Shown: in pieces, positions 1 through 7,875 of the stretch
Layout of the letters: each line of letters opens with the position of its first letter
How positions within the stretch are numbered: the first letter of the stretch is position 1
NCBI GenBank assembly: GCA_934487205.1
Contig: CAKSRS010000020.1
Span: 1-37,955, forward strand
Length of the DNA stretch: 37,955 bases
Direction: 5' to 3'
DNA from: an uncultured Clostridia bacterium
Lineage (GTDB): Bacteria > Bacillota > Clostridia > UBA1381
The notes under the pieces: generated by a model
The model's database searches: none
What the model was told of the DNA's origin: nothing
What the model saw: only the letters and a program-made list of their open reading frames with translations
Made by a program: the position numbers and the translations under genes

Positions 1-536
1 TGTCGGTGATAAAATCGCCTATTTTGTAAATATCACCGTTTGAAGTCAAAAATACCATTTTACTTTGGATTTCCTTTTCGATGCGTTTCATATATGATTT
101 TTGAACGTAGAAATTCTGCTGCAATTTTTGATAGTAATACAGTTTGCCTGCGATGTACTGCATGGTATCGGACATATTATTCGGAGCAGTTATTGGAATA
201 ACTCCATTATGCACAACCCCGATATCGGTTGTTATGTCTGTTTTTCTCAATACTTTCCTCTTGTTGGATATCGGGAACGGGTGACATGTCCCTGCATCGA
301 TGCTGCCCGATGTGGCTATTCTGAAATGCATGACAAGAGGTAATTCTTTGACGTTTTCAAGTTTATCAATAGCCTTCTTAAAAGCCGCATAAGTCATAAA
401 TCCCTTTCTGATATGTACCTGTCCGTCTTTCGCATACATAAACCCGGCACCGTCGGGATTGTGTCTGAACATGGTTTCCAAAATTTCTTCACTCGGCATA
501 TTAATGCCTTTTTCCTTAATCGCAATAATACACATA
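1..536 (-). CDS. Class II glutamine amidotransferase-like protein (3' end outside window)
   Basis: An uninterrupted frame of 178 codons runs off the left edge. It starts at an ATG preceded by a strong AGGAGG site 9 bases upstream, inside the 13-base gap after the amidoligase gene. The protein begins MCIIAIKEKG, so processing of Met would leave an N-terminal Cys, the nucleophile of Ntn-type class II glutaminases. Further family-like features are NPDGAGFMY near residue 30, MHFRIATSG near residue 70 (substrate-binding Arg region) and VVHNGVI near residue 110, matching the usual HNG motif. In class II amidotransferases this domain releases ammonia from glutamine. Its position suggests it feeds the neighbouring amidoligase. 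It lacks any visible synthetase domain, but the C-terminus is not seen. The fold call is confident; the partner role is inference. Confidence 0.8.
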
Positions 537-549
537 ATTTTTGCTCCTC

Positions 550-1734
550 CTATAAATTTTTCTCATTCAAATATTCTTCGAGTTCGGGATAATTTGTCCC
601 GATAAACAAATCACCCCAATCGGCTGTGCATATGTCGGACAGCCGTATTTTCTTGGCAAATCTGCAAATGCAGTCAACAAATTGGAGTGTTGCTATAAAG
701 GTATTAAGTTTTAGCGTGCCGCGGAATATGCGAAATTCTACCGTGCACTCGTTTTGTAAATTGATAGCTTGGTATCTGCCATAGTGTTTGGTTTTCTTGA
801 CCTTGTCAAGGATTTCTTCGTCCGTGTCGGAGTCAAGAATTTCGAGGTTCGGCTTGGCTGCCCAGCGATTGAGGTTATCATAATTTCTTCTTGAAAAGGG
901 CACTATGCAGTTATCCCAGAACTTGTCAATAAGCAGAATTAACTTGGCTATGTGTAAGTCCTGTTCGTCTTGCGTTTCCCCAAAGAAATCACATGATACG
1001 TGGCAGTGCAATCCGCAAGTTGAGGTATCGTGACTTCGCATATCATTGTCAAGACAGATATTCATAATGTCTGCCCAACCTAAATCAAGCAAATGATAAT
1101 CAAGCGTTGCCGGGTGCGATACAATTTCAAATCCGGTGCTTAAGCTGCCGTCATGCTTTAGGTACACATCAATGTAATTCTTGCTGATTTTTGCTGCTGC
1201 ATCAAGAGCATCGCCTTTGTCAACTTCAAGCTCAACGCCTATGTATAACCCGTCATTGCTGTTGCCTAAAAATTCGGGTTCGGGCTTGTAATAGTAGTCG
1301 TTGACATAGCTTGCAAGGTCATCGCTTAACTCTTCATAACAGCGCTGACAGTAAAATTCACCGCGATGCGCATATATATTATCTTCATGAATTATGGATT
1401 CACAGTCATAACATATGTAGTAGTGGTGCGAGCAGCCGTCGCAAATGCTTATGCTGCTGTCCGATTCCCATAGATGTGAGTGGGTGTAATATCTGTCGCA
1501 GTGGTCACATTCAAAGCAGATTCTGTCAAGACAATCTGTGCAGATGTATCTCTCGTCGCTGCACCCTTGATTGACAAGGGTTATATCGTCGATGGGCACA
1601 CAGCACCCACATTCATCGCATGCGGTAAACAGCTCGAGAAAACATTCCTCGCAATAGGAATTGCCGTCAAATTCGTACATAGCATTTTTGTCTGAGATTT
1701 TGCCGCAATTGGCACATTTCATTAGTTTTTTCAT
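550..1734 (-). CDS. Zinc-ribbon amidoligase (Amidoligase_2-like, glutamine-synthetase fold)
   Basis: 394 residues. The N-terminal 150 residues carry a series of CxxC pairs (CANC, CEEC, CDEC, CTDC, CFEC, CDHC, CDGC, CYDC, CQRC), consistent with several LIM-like or treble-clef zinc sites. The C-terminal 220 residues match the Amidoligase_2 family: GVELEVD (metal-binding Glu pair), HDGSL then GFEIVSHP, CGLHCHVS with the paired His, and TVEFRIFRGTL near the end. Such enzymes are predicted ATP-dependent carboxylate-amine ligases with a glutamine-synthetase-like fold. The start was set at the ATG after GAAAGGAAG; an in-frame TTG six codons upstream lies within that ribosome site. It is followed after 13 bases by the amidotransferase-like gene, so the two are probably cotranscribed. 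Substrate is unknown; the zinc ribbons may bind a nucleic acid or protein target. Confidence 0.85.
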   Translation of the reverse strand: MKKLMKCANCGKISDKNAMYEFDGNSYCEECFLELFTACDECGCCVPIDDITLVNQGCSDERYICTDCLDRICFECDHCDRYYTHSHLWESDSSISICDGCSHHYYICYDCESIIHEDNIYAHRGEFYCQRCYEELSDDLASYVNDYYYKPEPEFLGNSNDGLYIGVELEVDKGDALDAAAKISKNYIDVYLKHDGSLSTGFEIVSHPATLDYHLLDLGWADIMNICLDNDMRSHDTSTCGLHCHVSCDFFGETQDEQDLHIAKLILLIDKFWDNCIVPFSRRNYDNLNRWAAKPNLEILDSDTDEEILDKVKKTKHYGRYQAINLQNECTVEFRIFRGTLKLNTFIATLQFVDCICRFAKKIRLSDICTADWGDLFIGTNYPELEEYLNEKNL

Positions 1735-2014
1735 AAAAATTCTTCCTTTCAAATGTATTGCATAAAAAAAGCACCGTTATTCGGTGCGTGTGTGCAGATA
1801 TGTATTCCCGGTATTCCCGCCTCCTTCGGGAGTACATAAATTGGAGTTTACATATTTGCACATGTTTGCATTTTGGTATATATACCACCTCGGTATGGGT
1901 AGGTCATTATGTGAAGTTACAAAAATATGATTGATTTTTGCAATATTAATGTATTTTTCTTTCAAAATATTTATTATATTCGTGTAAAATTACGTCAATA
2001 TTTTAAAAATTACG
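1735..2014. other. Intergenic region with hairpins and palindrome upstream of the amidoligase gene
   Basis: No convincing gene. Read on the minus strand towards the amidoligase gene it holds a perfect 12-bp palindrome GGTATATATACC (1875-1886), a hairpin CCCG-AAGGAGG-CGGG with a ribosome-site-like loop (about 1822-1836), a tandem repeat of ATTCCCGGT-like sequence, and a terminator (1764-1787). On the plus side it includes TGTAAAAT at 1983-1990, which pairs with ATTTTACA at 2019-2026. Two short minus-strand frames here have no ribosome site and look fortuitous. Confidence 0.5.
1764..1787 (-). terminator. Intrinsic terminator or attenuator in the leader of the amidoligase gene
   Basis: Read on the minus strand, GCACCG-AATAA-CGGTGC is a 6-bp perfect stem followed at once by seven T. 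It sits only about 30 bases before the amidoligase ATG and in the same direction, so it either ends an upstream small transcript or attenuates the operon. Confidence 0.7.
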
Positions 2015-2043
2015 TTGTATTTTACATGAAAGTGTGATATAAT
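2015..2043 (+). promoter_or_regulatory. Sigma-A promoter of the AAA ATPase gene, overlapped by an inverted repeat
   Basis: -35 TTGTAT (2015-2020), 17-base spacer, -10 TATAAT (2038-2043). The -35 overlaps the right arm of TGTAAAAT/ATTTTACA (1983-1990 and 2019-2026), a possible operator. Confidence 0.7.
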
Positions 2044-2074
2044 ATAAATAAATTAAATAATGGTGGTGAAAACA

Positions 2075-3370
2075 ATGCAAAGAAAGATAATGAAATTTTT
2101 AAAGGAGTGGAAAGATAATCCACATAGAAAGCCCTTGATTTTACAAGGTGCAAGACAGGTAGGGAAAACGTATTCTCTGCTGGAGTTTGGGCGGAATTAT
2201 TATGAAAATGTTGCGTATTTCAATTTTGAGAGTTCTCCTAAACTTGAATCAGTATTTGAAGGCGACATAACTCCCAATTATTTAATACCGTTACTTTCTC
2301 ACATTGCGGGGCAGACTATTATTAAGGAAAAAACGCTCATAATTTTCGATGAAATACAAAAATGCGAAAGAGCGCTTACTTCGCTTAAATATTTTTATGA
2401 GGAAGCACCTGAATATCATATAGCCGTGGCGGGCAGTCTGCTTGGAGTTGCCGTGAACAGGGAAAAATATTCATTTCCTGTAGGCAAGGTTGATATAAAA
2501 ACAATGTATCCCATGGACATTGAGGAGTTCATGACCGCGATGAAAAAGGAAGATTTGGTTAATTTCATAAGGGATTGTTATAAAAATAATAAGCCAATGC
2601 CGCAGATACTTCATGATGAAGCTATGGATTTATACAGACAATATCTTGTTGTAGGCGGAATGCCGGAATGTGTAATGAAGTATGCGGAAACAAAAGATTA
2701 TATCCTTATCCGGCATACACAAAACATGATTTTGGAAGGCTATCTTGATGACATGAGTAAGTATAACAGCAAGAATGAAATAAAGAAAACAAGGCTTGCT
2801 TATGACAATATCACGGTGCAGCTTTCAAAGAAAAATACAAGATTTCAATATAAAATGATAAAAAAAGGAGCACGGGCTGCAGAGTTTGAAAATGCCATTG
2901 AATGGCTTGCGCTTTCGGGAATAGTATCGCGTATTTATAAGGTGGAAAATATAAAAAAACCATTGGAAAACTACCGTGATATAGATTCTTTCAAAGTCTA
3001 CGTGTCCGATGTTGGTCTGCTGTGCGCAAAAAAAGACCTTATGGCACAGAATATTCTGTACATGTCTGACGAGATAAATGATTTTAAAGGCGGAATGACG
3101 GAAAATTACGTAAATACGCAGCTTGTAACTAATGGACATAAAACGTATTATTGGATGACCGATAGAGGAGCGGAAGTGGATTTTATCATTCAGCTTGAAG
3201 GTGATATTATACCGATTGAGGTTAAGAGTGCAGATAATACAAAGGCAAAGAGTTTGAATGTTTATATTCAAACAAATAATCCGAAGTATGCAATAAAGCT
3301 TTCATCTAAGAATTTTGGATATGAAAATGGTAAGAAAACTATTCCGCTTTATGCAGCATTCTGCATTTAA
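2075..3370 (+). CDS. AAA_14/DUF4143 family P-loop ATPase
   Basis: 431 residues. The Walker A motif GARQVGKT is at residues 25-32, the Walker B LIIFDEI at about 88-94, and VAGSLLGV near 125 fits the sensor region of the AAA_14 domain. The C-terminal half matches DUF4143 and ends with RGAEVDF...IPIEVKSA, the D...ExK arrangement of a PD-(D/E)xK nuclease-like fold. Such two-domain ATPases are common, often multicopy, in anaerobes and mobile regions; no reaction is established for them. An in-frame ATG lies five codons upstream (2060), but GGTGG spaced 8 to 9 bases before the chosen ATG argues for the later start. It has its own promoter and is divergent from the amidoligase pair. Codon use is visibly more A/T-rich than the operon to the right, in keeping with an acquired segment. 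Confidence 0.9.
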   Translation: MQRKIMKFLKEWKDNPHRKPLILQGARQVGKTYSLLEFGRNYYENVAYFNFESSPKLESVFEGDITPNYLIPLLSHIAGQTIIKEKTLIIFDEIQKCERALTSLKYFYEEAPEYHIAVAGSLLGVAVNREKYSFPVGKVDIKTMYPMDIEEFMTAMKKEDLVNFIRDCYKNNKPMPQILHDEAMDLYRQYLVVGGMPECVMKYAETKDYILIRHTQNMILEGYLDDMSKYNSKNEIKKTRLAYDNITVQLSKKNTRFQYKMIKKGARAAEFENAIEWLALSGIVSRIYKVENIKKPLENYRDIDSFKVYVSDVGLLCAKKDLMAQNILYMSDEINDFKGGMTENYVNTQLVTNGHKTYYWMTDRGAEVDFIIQLEGDIIPIEVKSADNTKAKSLNVYIQTNNPKYAIKLSSKNFGYENGKKTIPLYAAFCI

Positions 3371-3629
3371 ATAAAAACAGCTTTAAAACAGTAGAATTTT
3401 TATGGTTACTTTTGCTTTTTCATGGCATATTAAATAAAAATTTTGTGTTGCAAATGTTCTTTTGACGGCAATGTTTTTTGACTGATTTATGACTGACCTG
3501 ACTGATTTTTTGCTGTATGAATATAACCTGCCATCGGGGACTGCTGATATATCATAAATGGCATAGGTAAGCCAAATATGACAAAATATTATAGAAAAAA
3601 TGGCAAAATAATAAAAGTGACGTAGAGAG
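3371..3629. other. Gene-free A/T-rich stretch before the tRNA fragment
   Basis: No gene-like frame or ribosome site with a credible reading frame was found. The only visible structure is a short run of GACTGAT-type direct repeats at about 3480-3512. It is probably the terminal, non-coding part of the inserted element. Confidence 0.4.
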
Positions 3630-3675
3630 ACTCTTAATCAGGGTGTCCACGGTTCGAGCCCGTGATGGTGTACCA
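3630..3675 (+). other. 3' half of tRNA-Lys(CTT); predicted attachment site of an integrative element
   Basis: The segment reads as the 3' half of a tRNA: anticodon loop CTCTTAA (anticodon CTT), stem TCAGG, variable loop GTGTC, T arm CACGG-TTCGAGC-CCGTG, acceptor strand ATGGTGT, discriminator A and encoded CCA. Upstream bases do not supply the matching anticodon stem (CCTGA expected), the D arm or the 5' acceptor strand (ACACCAT expected), so it cannot make a tRNA by itself. A tRNA terminator follows. Integrative elements that enter the 3' part of tRNA genes leave exactly such a fragment at the distal end while rebuilding the intact gene at the other end, which would lie left of the window. 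Confidence 0.75.
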
Positions 3676-3680
3676 CGTTA

Positions 3681-3711
3681 GAGCAAGCTTTATATCGCTT
3701 GCTCTTTTTTT
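3681..3711 (+). terminator. Intrinsic terminator of the former tRNA-Lys gene
   Basis: GAGCAAGC, 8-base loop, GCTTGCTC, then seven T. It is placed six bases after the tRNA CCA, as expected for a native tRNA terminator. Confidence 0.85.
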
Positions 3712-3938
3712 GTAAAAAAATCAGAGCTCACTCATACCGCTGCTCTTCCTTTATCGTAAAAAGGCACGCTTGGCTCAACTGCTCGCTTGTAAACACGTTT
3801 GCGACGTTTCACCGGCACTACCGCCTTTTTGCGAAGAAAGCGTCTTCGGCGCATATATCTAAAAGGTTCACATCGTCTATGTTTAAAACAATCCTATCCG
3901 TACAAAAAGTTAAAATATTTCAATAACTGCAAACATTC
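3712..3938. other. Intergenic sequence without recognised function
   Basis: This 227-base stretch lies between two terminators. Frames exist on the plus strand, but they lack a ribosome site, are low-complexity in composition (rich in Arg, Lys, Ser, His) and one starts inside the tRNA terminator. I see no tRNA, promoter or known RNA motif. It is slightly richer in G/C than the neighbouring spacer. Confidence 0.35.
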
Positions 3939-3969
3939 AAAAGCCGAAAGCCCGGACTTGACTTTCGGC
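3939..3969 (-). terminator. Terminator at the end of the glycan operon
   Basis: On the minus strand GCCGAAAG, 11-base loop, CTTTCGGC, followed by TTTTG. It lies 31 bases beyond the stop of the last operon gene. Confidence 0.75.
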
Positions 3970-3999
3970 ACACATTTACTAAATTTCCGATAACGTTCA

Positions 4000-5688
4000 C
4001 TACACATTTTTCCGCCCATTTATCGCTTTAGCAATCATTTTATTAATCTTTTTGCGCATTTTCAGGGTAAAATCCGTATCTTTCGGAATTTTGCGCAGCG
4101 CTACCTGTTCATCGCCATTGACTTCGGTAAGAACGGATTCGACAATTTCTCGGCTGTACAAGCTTTCACACAGCTGAAGTGCGCGCATATCATCAATGCC
4201 CTGACGAAATACTTCCAGACGAATTGAATTATACAGTTCAAATTTCGGCGCCGGATATACCATAAAGGAATCGCCGGAAACGAATTTCATTCCGGCATCG
4301 GTTACGGCAAGCGGATCTATACGCCGCACAGAGCGTGCCGCATTGTAAAAATTGAAACCCCAATGCAAAAATCCGTCCACGCCGCATATGTAAAACTGCG
4401 TTCCGCTTATCCTGTTACGCGCGGAATGCATACCGAATGTACGTCCCATGCAATTTTTATCCGAACCGCAATAATATATCCAGTGAGGAGTCGGGTGCAA
4501 AGCGGCAAATTTTTCCTCATGCACAACATGCGGCACGGGAATATCGACAAGTCCTTCTTCGTAAAAAATCGACTCGCTCATCGCATCCATGACTTTAAAA
4601 TCACCGATGTATTTGTGCATAGTTTTGCTTGCCGCCCGATAACTTTCCAAATGTTCGAGCGCAGGCTCGTCGGAAATATGGAAAACCGTTTTATCCGCAA
4701 TGCCGAGATATTTGATTTCGCTGCATAATTCCGGCAAAAACTGCGACAGAAAGTTTTTGTATTCATCTCCGTCGGCATCGGTGCCCCAGCCGAACAGCTG
4801 CTTTTCATCTGCCATAATTTTCGGTGCATGGCGCGCACCCCATTGCGTGAAAAGGTGTGACATTTCGAAATATTCCGCGCCGCACTCGCGGCAAATATCT
4901 ACCCATTTGCGCAGTTTTTCAAAACCGAAGGAGTAACCGTCCGCGGTTTTATGCACATCAACCAGCTGAACCGCTGTACGCTCTTTGCCGGGATTTGTGT
5001 CAAGCGGCGGCGTAAACAGCGGTGTGTAAATCATGTTTGTCCCATATTTGACAGCTGTTTTTATAGTATTCCGCACAGCTGTCCAGTAATCTTTTGAAAA
5101 AACTTCTATATTATAATAATCTGCAATACAATCGGTATGTATCCACTGCGTTACGGCAATTTTTTGCCTTGGGAGCCGCGCTGGAATTATTTTAATCTTA
5201 TGTTCGACAGCGGCAACGGGCTCGCGATTTTCGTCTGTTATCGTTACGACTGCCGTATAGTTTCCGCCTTCAAGATTTTCCGTGTCGATACTTACCCACA
5301 GCGTCCCGGTAAGCCGCGGCAAAATGGTAAATGTTTTGTCTTTTGTCAGCGGGACAAGCATATCGGGATACAAACCGGGGTTGCTTTTTATGTAATCGTC
5401 CGGGTCTTTTTCTGATACGCCCGCATATACCGACGGCATATGCTCAACAGCAGAAAGTACGGCGCACGAAGAATCAATTTCTTTGCCGTTACAATACAGC
5501 TGCACCGCCGCAAAACAATCATACGCCTGATAGCTGTTTTCGGCATATTCATTGGCATAATACGCTACTTCAAATGCGGCAAGCTCACCAATCAACGCAG
5601 TCGAATTTTTGTATGTTTTAAATCTCATCAAACTGTCGGTATAAAATACTTTTTCAAGCGGTGACAGTACTTTGGTAACCAAATGCAT
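4000..5688 (-). CDS. DUF4091/GH123-like glycoside hydrolase domain protein, cytoplasmic
   Basis: 562 residues without a signal peptide. An N-terminal beta-sandwich of about 170 residues is followed by a TIM-barrel-like region resembling DUF4091 and GH123. The diagnostic acidic pair is FHISDEP, Asp340-Glu341, corresponding to the Asp-Glu pair of enzymes that use the substrate N-acetyl group in catalysis. The protein ends with RQGIDDMRALQLCE, also typical of DUF4091. ACGGAGGAA sets the start. It is the last gene of the operon, after a 156-base gap with its own candidate promoter, so it may also be expressed separately. Substrate is unknown; a hexosaminidase-like activity would be suggested by the family, but many DUF4091 proteins are untested. 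Confidence 0.8.
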   Translation of the reverse strand: MHLVTKVLSPLEKVFYTDSLMRFKTYKNSTALIGELAAFEVAYYANEYAENSYQAYDCFAAVQLYCNGKEIDSSCAVLSAVEHMPSVYAGVSEKDPDDYIKSNPGLYPDMLVPLTKDKTFTILPRLTGTLWVSIDTENLEGGNYTAVVTITDENREPVAAVEHKIKIIPARLPRQKIAVTQWIHTDCIADYYNIEVFSKDYWTAVRNTIKTAVKYGTNMIYTPLFTPPLDTNPGKERTAVQLVDVHKTADGYSFGFEKLRKWVDICRECGAEYFEMSHLFTQWGARHAPKIMADEKQLFGWGTDADGDEYKNFLSQFLPELCSEIKYLGIADKTVFHISDEPALEHLESYRAASKTMHKYIGDFKVMDAMSESIFYEEGLVDIPVPHVVHEEKFAALHPTPHWIYYCGSDKNCMGRTFGMHSARNRISGTQFYICGVDGFLHWGFNFYNAARSVRRIDPLAVTDAGMKFVSGDSFMVYPAPKFELYNSIRLEVFRQGIDDMRALQLCESLYSREIVESVLTEVNGDEQVALRKIPKDTDFTLKMRKKINKMIAKAINGRKNV

Positions 5689-5771
5689 ATAAATTTCCTC
5701 CGTTAATATCGTTTCCGTAAAATTTCAAAATTTCCTATTACCACTGCGTTTATTTCTTTCATGGCTTTTAT

Positions 5772-5800
5772 ATCATACCACGTAAAAATATTTTTGCACA
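5772..5800 (-). promoter_or_regulatory. Candidate extended -10 promoter for the DUF4091 gene
   Basis: On the minus strand TGG-TATGAT forms an extended -10 (TATGAT at 5772-5777); the -35 is weak. Two direct copies of ACTGCGTT (5743-5750, 5839-5846 on the plus strand) flank it. Confidence 0.4.
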
Positions 5801-5844
5801 TGGTTTTTATTGCAAAATAACTGTGTTTTTTTACACTAACTGCG

Positions 5845-7875
5845 TTATATTGTGCTTACCTCCGCCAAAGCCGCATGTTTGCCTTCGGCAAAATGCATTC
5901 TTAATATTCCGTCCTCTGCACCAACGCTGCATTTCCCGTCCGAATATATTATTTTTGCACCGCCCGCATTTTTAATCGGAATTAAAATATCGGCATCGCT
6001 ATTGTTCATTTTCCAAACTTTAACAAAAATCCGTTCCTCATTTTTAAATCCGCAGCACACCCAATCCGCATTATATTCGGGTAACCCCAAAGGATAAAAC
6101 GGAATTAAACTGCGAGTGTATTTTCTGAGCCGCTTACAGCAGTGCACACCTTCTTTTACCAGCTTAAACCGTTCTTCATCCAGCAGCGCAATTTCGCCGC
6201 TTAAATGCATTCTCATCAAAAGAGGATTTACCATATTAAACACTACTTCATCGCCGCTGTTATCATGTTTGGGATATGACCATATTGCCGCTTGCTCCGG
6301 CAATACAGCCGTCGCCGCACCCGCTGATATAACGGCAGTTAAATCAAATTCTTCACGGTCGCTTACTGATTGAATTGGGTGTTTTGCAAGCATGGCATAA
6401 TCCATGCGCATACCCCCGCTTGCACAGTTTTCAATTATAAGTTCCGGATATCTGTCCATAACCGAAGAAATCCAGTCGATATATGCCCTGCCATGCTCTA
6501 AAAGTCCGTCGCCGAAACTGTCTGCATCTGTCTCGGTTCCGGCTCCCGCATCAATATTATAATCCATTTTAATATACCCTGCGCCGTATTCCCGCACCAC
6601 TCTGTCGATAACCTCGTCGGCAAAAAGCCGCACCTTATTACTCCGGAAGTCAAGCTGATATCTTCCGTGGTCAATAACACGTTTTCCGTGGCGCATAAAA
6701 AAACACGAATCATCCAATCGGTCGAGTATGGGACATTTTATCCCCATGCTTTCAATTTCCAGCCATATCCCCGGGACCATTCCGCGCGCTTTTATATAAT
6801 CAAATACCGCCTTTATTCCATGCGGAAATCTTTTCGCGCACGGCTGCCACTCGCCGACGGAATCCCACCATTCCCCGTCGGCATACCACCCGGCGTCCAT
6901 GCAGTAATATTCTGCGCCTGCAGCTGCCGCTTTATCAATTATCGGTTTCATTTTATCCTCTGTCGGATTTGCCCAAAGGCAATTCATGTAATCGTTAAAA
7001 ATAACCGGTAAATTTCTGTCGGCACTATTACCGCGCACTATATGCCGGCGGTATTTTGTCATTTCCTCAAGCGCCGACGTAAAATCGCTGCCTATACAAA
7101 CCGCTGCGCTGACGCTCATAAACGTGTCGCCGCCTTTAAGTTCTTTATACCAATGATTTTCATTCTCGTCCGGCCCGGCAAGCTTTAAATACAGCATGTC
7201 GGAAATATCGCTTATTTCCCAGTTCCACGAGCCGTTGTTTTCAATTTGCCACATGTATGCATGCCGCTTATCCTCAAAACAACCCATCGGCAAAAACTCT
7301 TTTGACGACCACGTACCGGTATTCGACACGGCAATTCGTTTCGTGGAAAACGGGGATATTCGTTCCAGACCCAAATCGCTTAGGGAATATTTTTTCCACG
7401 CCGTTTCCCTCACCCATGAATTGGACGGGATATAAACATGACCGTCGTCTGCACCTATACCCGTCAGCGAAAACGAGGACACATACTCAATCCCCACCGT
7501 TTCAGCCGATATATTTTTAATATCCGTACTGCAGCGCACAGCGCTTACACCCGTATAAAACTGATAGTTAAGCGTGACATAAATTTTCTCGTCCGCAAGA
7601 TTAACTTCGAGTTTGCGCCCAAAATCGTTTTCCGATATTCGATGCGAAACATACTTCAATTTTTCTCTGCTCCCGCAGCATGTGTGCTTTGCGCCGTGAT
7701 GGTCGTTCTGATTGTCGCCCGCCATATGTACCTCAACAGCCTGCGCATAGCTTTGCTGTTTTTCGGACATCTCTTGTCCGCTCCCGCCGCGCGCAAAATT
7801 CAGTAATCTCACGTCGCCGCTTTCAGACACATCAAAAATCATGTGAATTGCATTTTCCTTAATCTCAAACCTCAT
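5845..7875 (-). CDS. GH36-family alpha-galactosidase
   Basis: 676 residues, cytoplasmic. A beta-supersandwich N-terminal domain (about 1-280) precedes the barrel. Family signatures are DAGWYADGEWWDSVGEW near 327, GMVPGIWLEIESMG near 365, the nucleophile in IKMDYN (Asp438) and the acid/base in SVSDREEFD (Asp506) following ENCASGGMR. This fits retaining alpha-galactosidases of GH36, which remove terminal alpha-linked galactose from oligosaccharides. The ATG overlaps the end of the esterase gene by 11 bases and has GAGGGG upstream, so the genes are translationally coupled. The WLEIES segment and the SDREEF acid/base context deviate from well-known members, so alpha-N-acetylgalactosaminidase or another alpha-glycosidase specificity is possible. 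Confidence 0.85.
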   Translation of the reverse strand: MRFEIKENAIHMIFDVSESGDVRLLNFARGGSGQEMSEKQQSYAQAVEVHMAGDNQNDHHGAKHTCCGSREKLKYVSHRISENDFGRKLEVNLADEKIYVTLNYQFYTGVSAVRCSTDIKNISAETVGIEYVSSFSLTGIGADDGHVYIPSNSWVRETAWKKYSLSDLGLERISPFSTKRIAVSNTGTWSSKEFLPMGCFEDKRHAYMWQIENNGSWNWEISDISDMLYLKLAGPDENENHWYKELKGGDTFMSVSAAVCIGSDFTSALEEMTKYRRHIVRGNSADRNLPVIFNDYMNCLWANPTEDKMKPIIDKAAAAGAEYYCMDAGWYADGEWWDSVGEWQPCAKRFPHGIKAVFDYIKARGMVPGIWLEIESMGIKCPILDRLDDSCFFMRHGKRVIDHGRYQLDFRSNKVRLFADEVIDRVVREYGAGYIKMDYNIDAGAGTETDADSFGDGLLEHGRAYIDWISSVMDRYPELIIENCASGGMRMDYAMLAKHPIQSVSDREEFDLTAVISAGAATAVLPEQAAIWSYPKHDNSGDEVVFNMVNPLLMRMHLSGEIALLDEERFKLVKEGVHCCKRLRKYTRSLIPFYPLGLPEYNADWVCCGFKNEERIFVKVWKMNNSDADILIPIKNAGGAKIIYSDGKCSVGAEDGILRMHFAEGKHAALAEVSTI

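Noticed and set aside
101..343. Plus-strand 80-codon frame
   Set aside because: It is antisense to the amidotransferase-like gene, whose frame is complete and has conserved motifs; no ribosome site.
1667..1965. Two short minus-strand frames upstream of the amidoligase gene
   Set aside because: No ribosome site, TTG or weak starts, and one ends within the terminator stem-loop.
3630..3675. A functional tRNA-Lys gene
   Set aside because: The D arm, 5' acceptor strand and 5' anticodon stem are absent upstream; only the 3' half is present.
3699..3993. Plus-strand frames of 64 and 75 codons
   Set aside because: One begins inside the tRNA terminator and the other spans the operon terminator; composition is not protein-like and no ribosome site is present.
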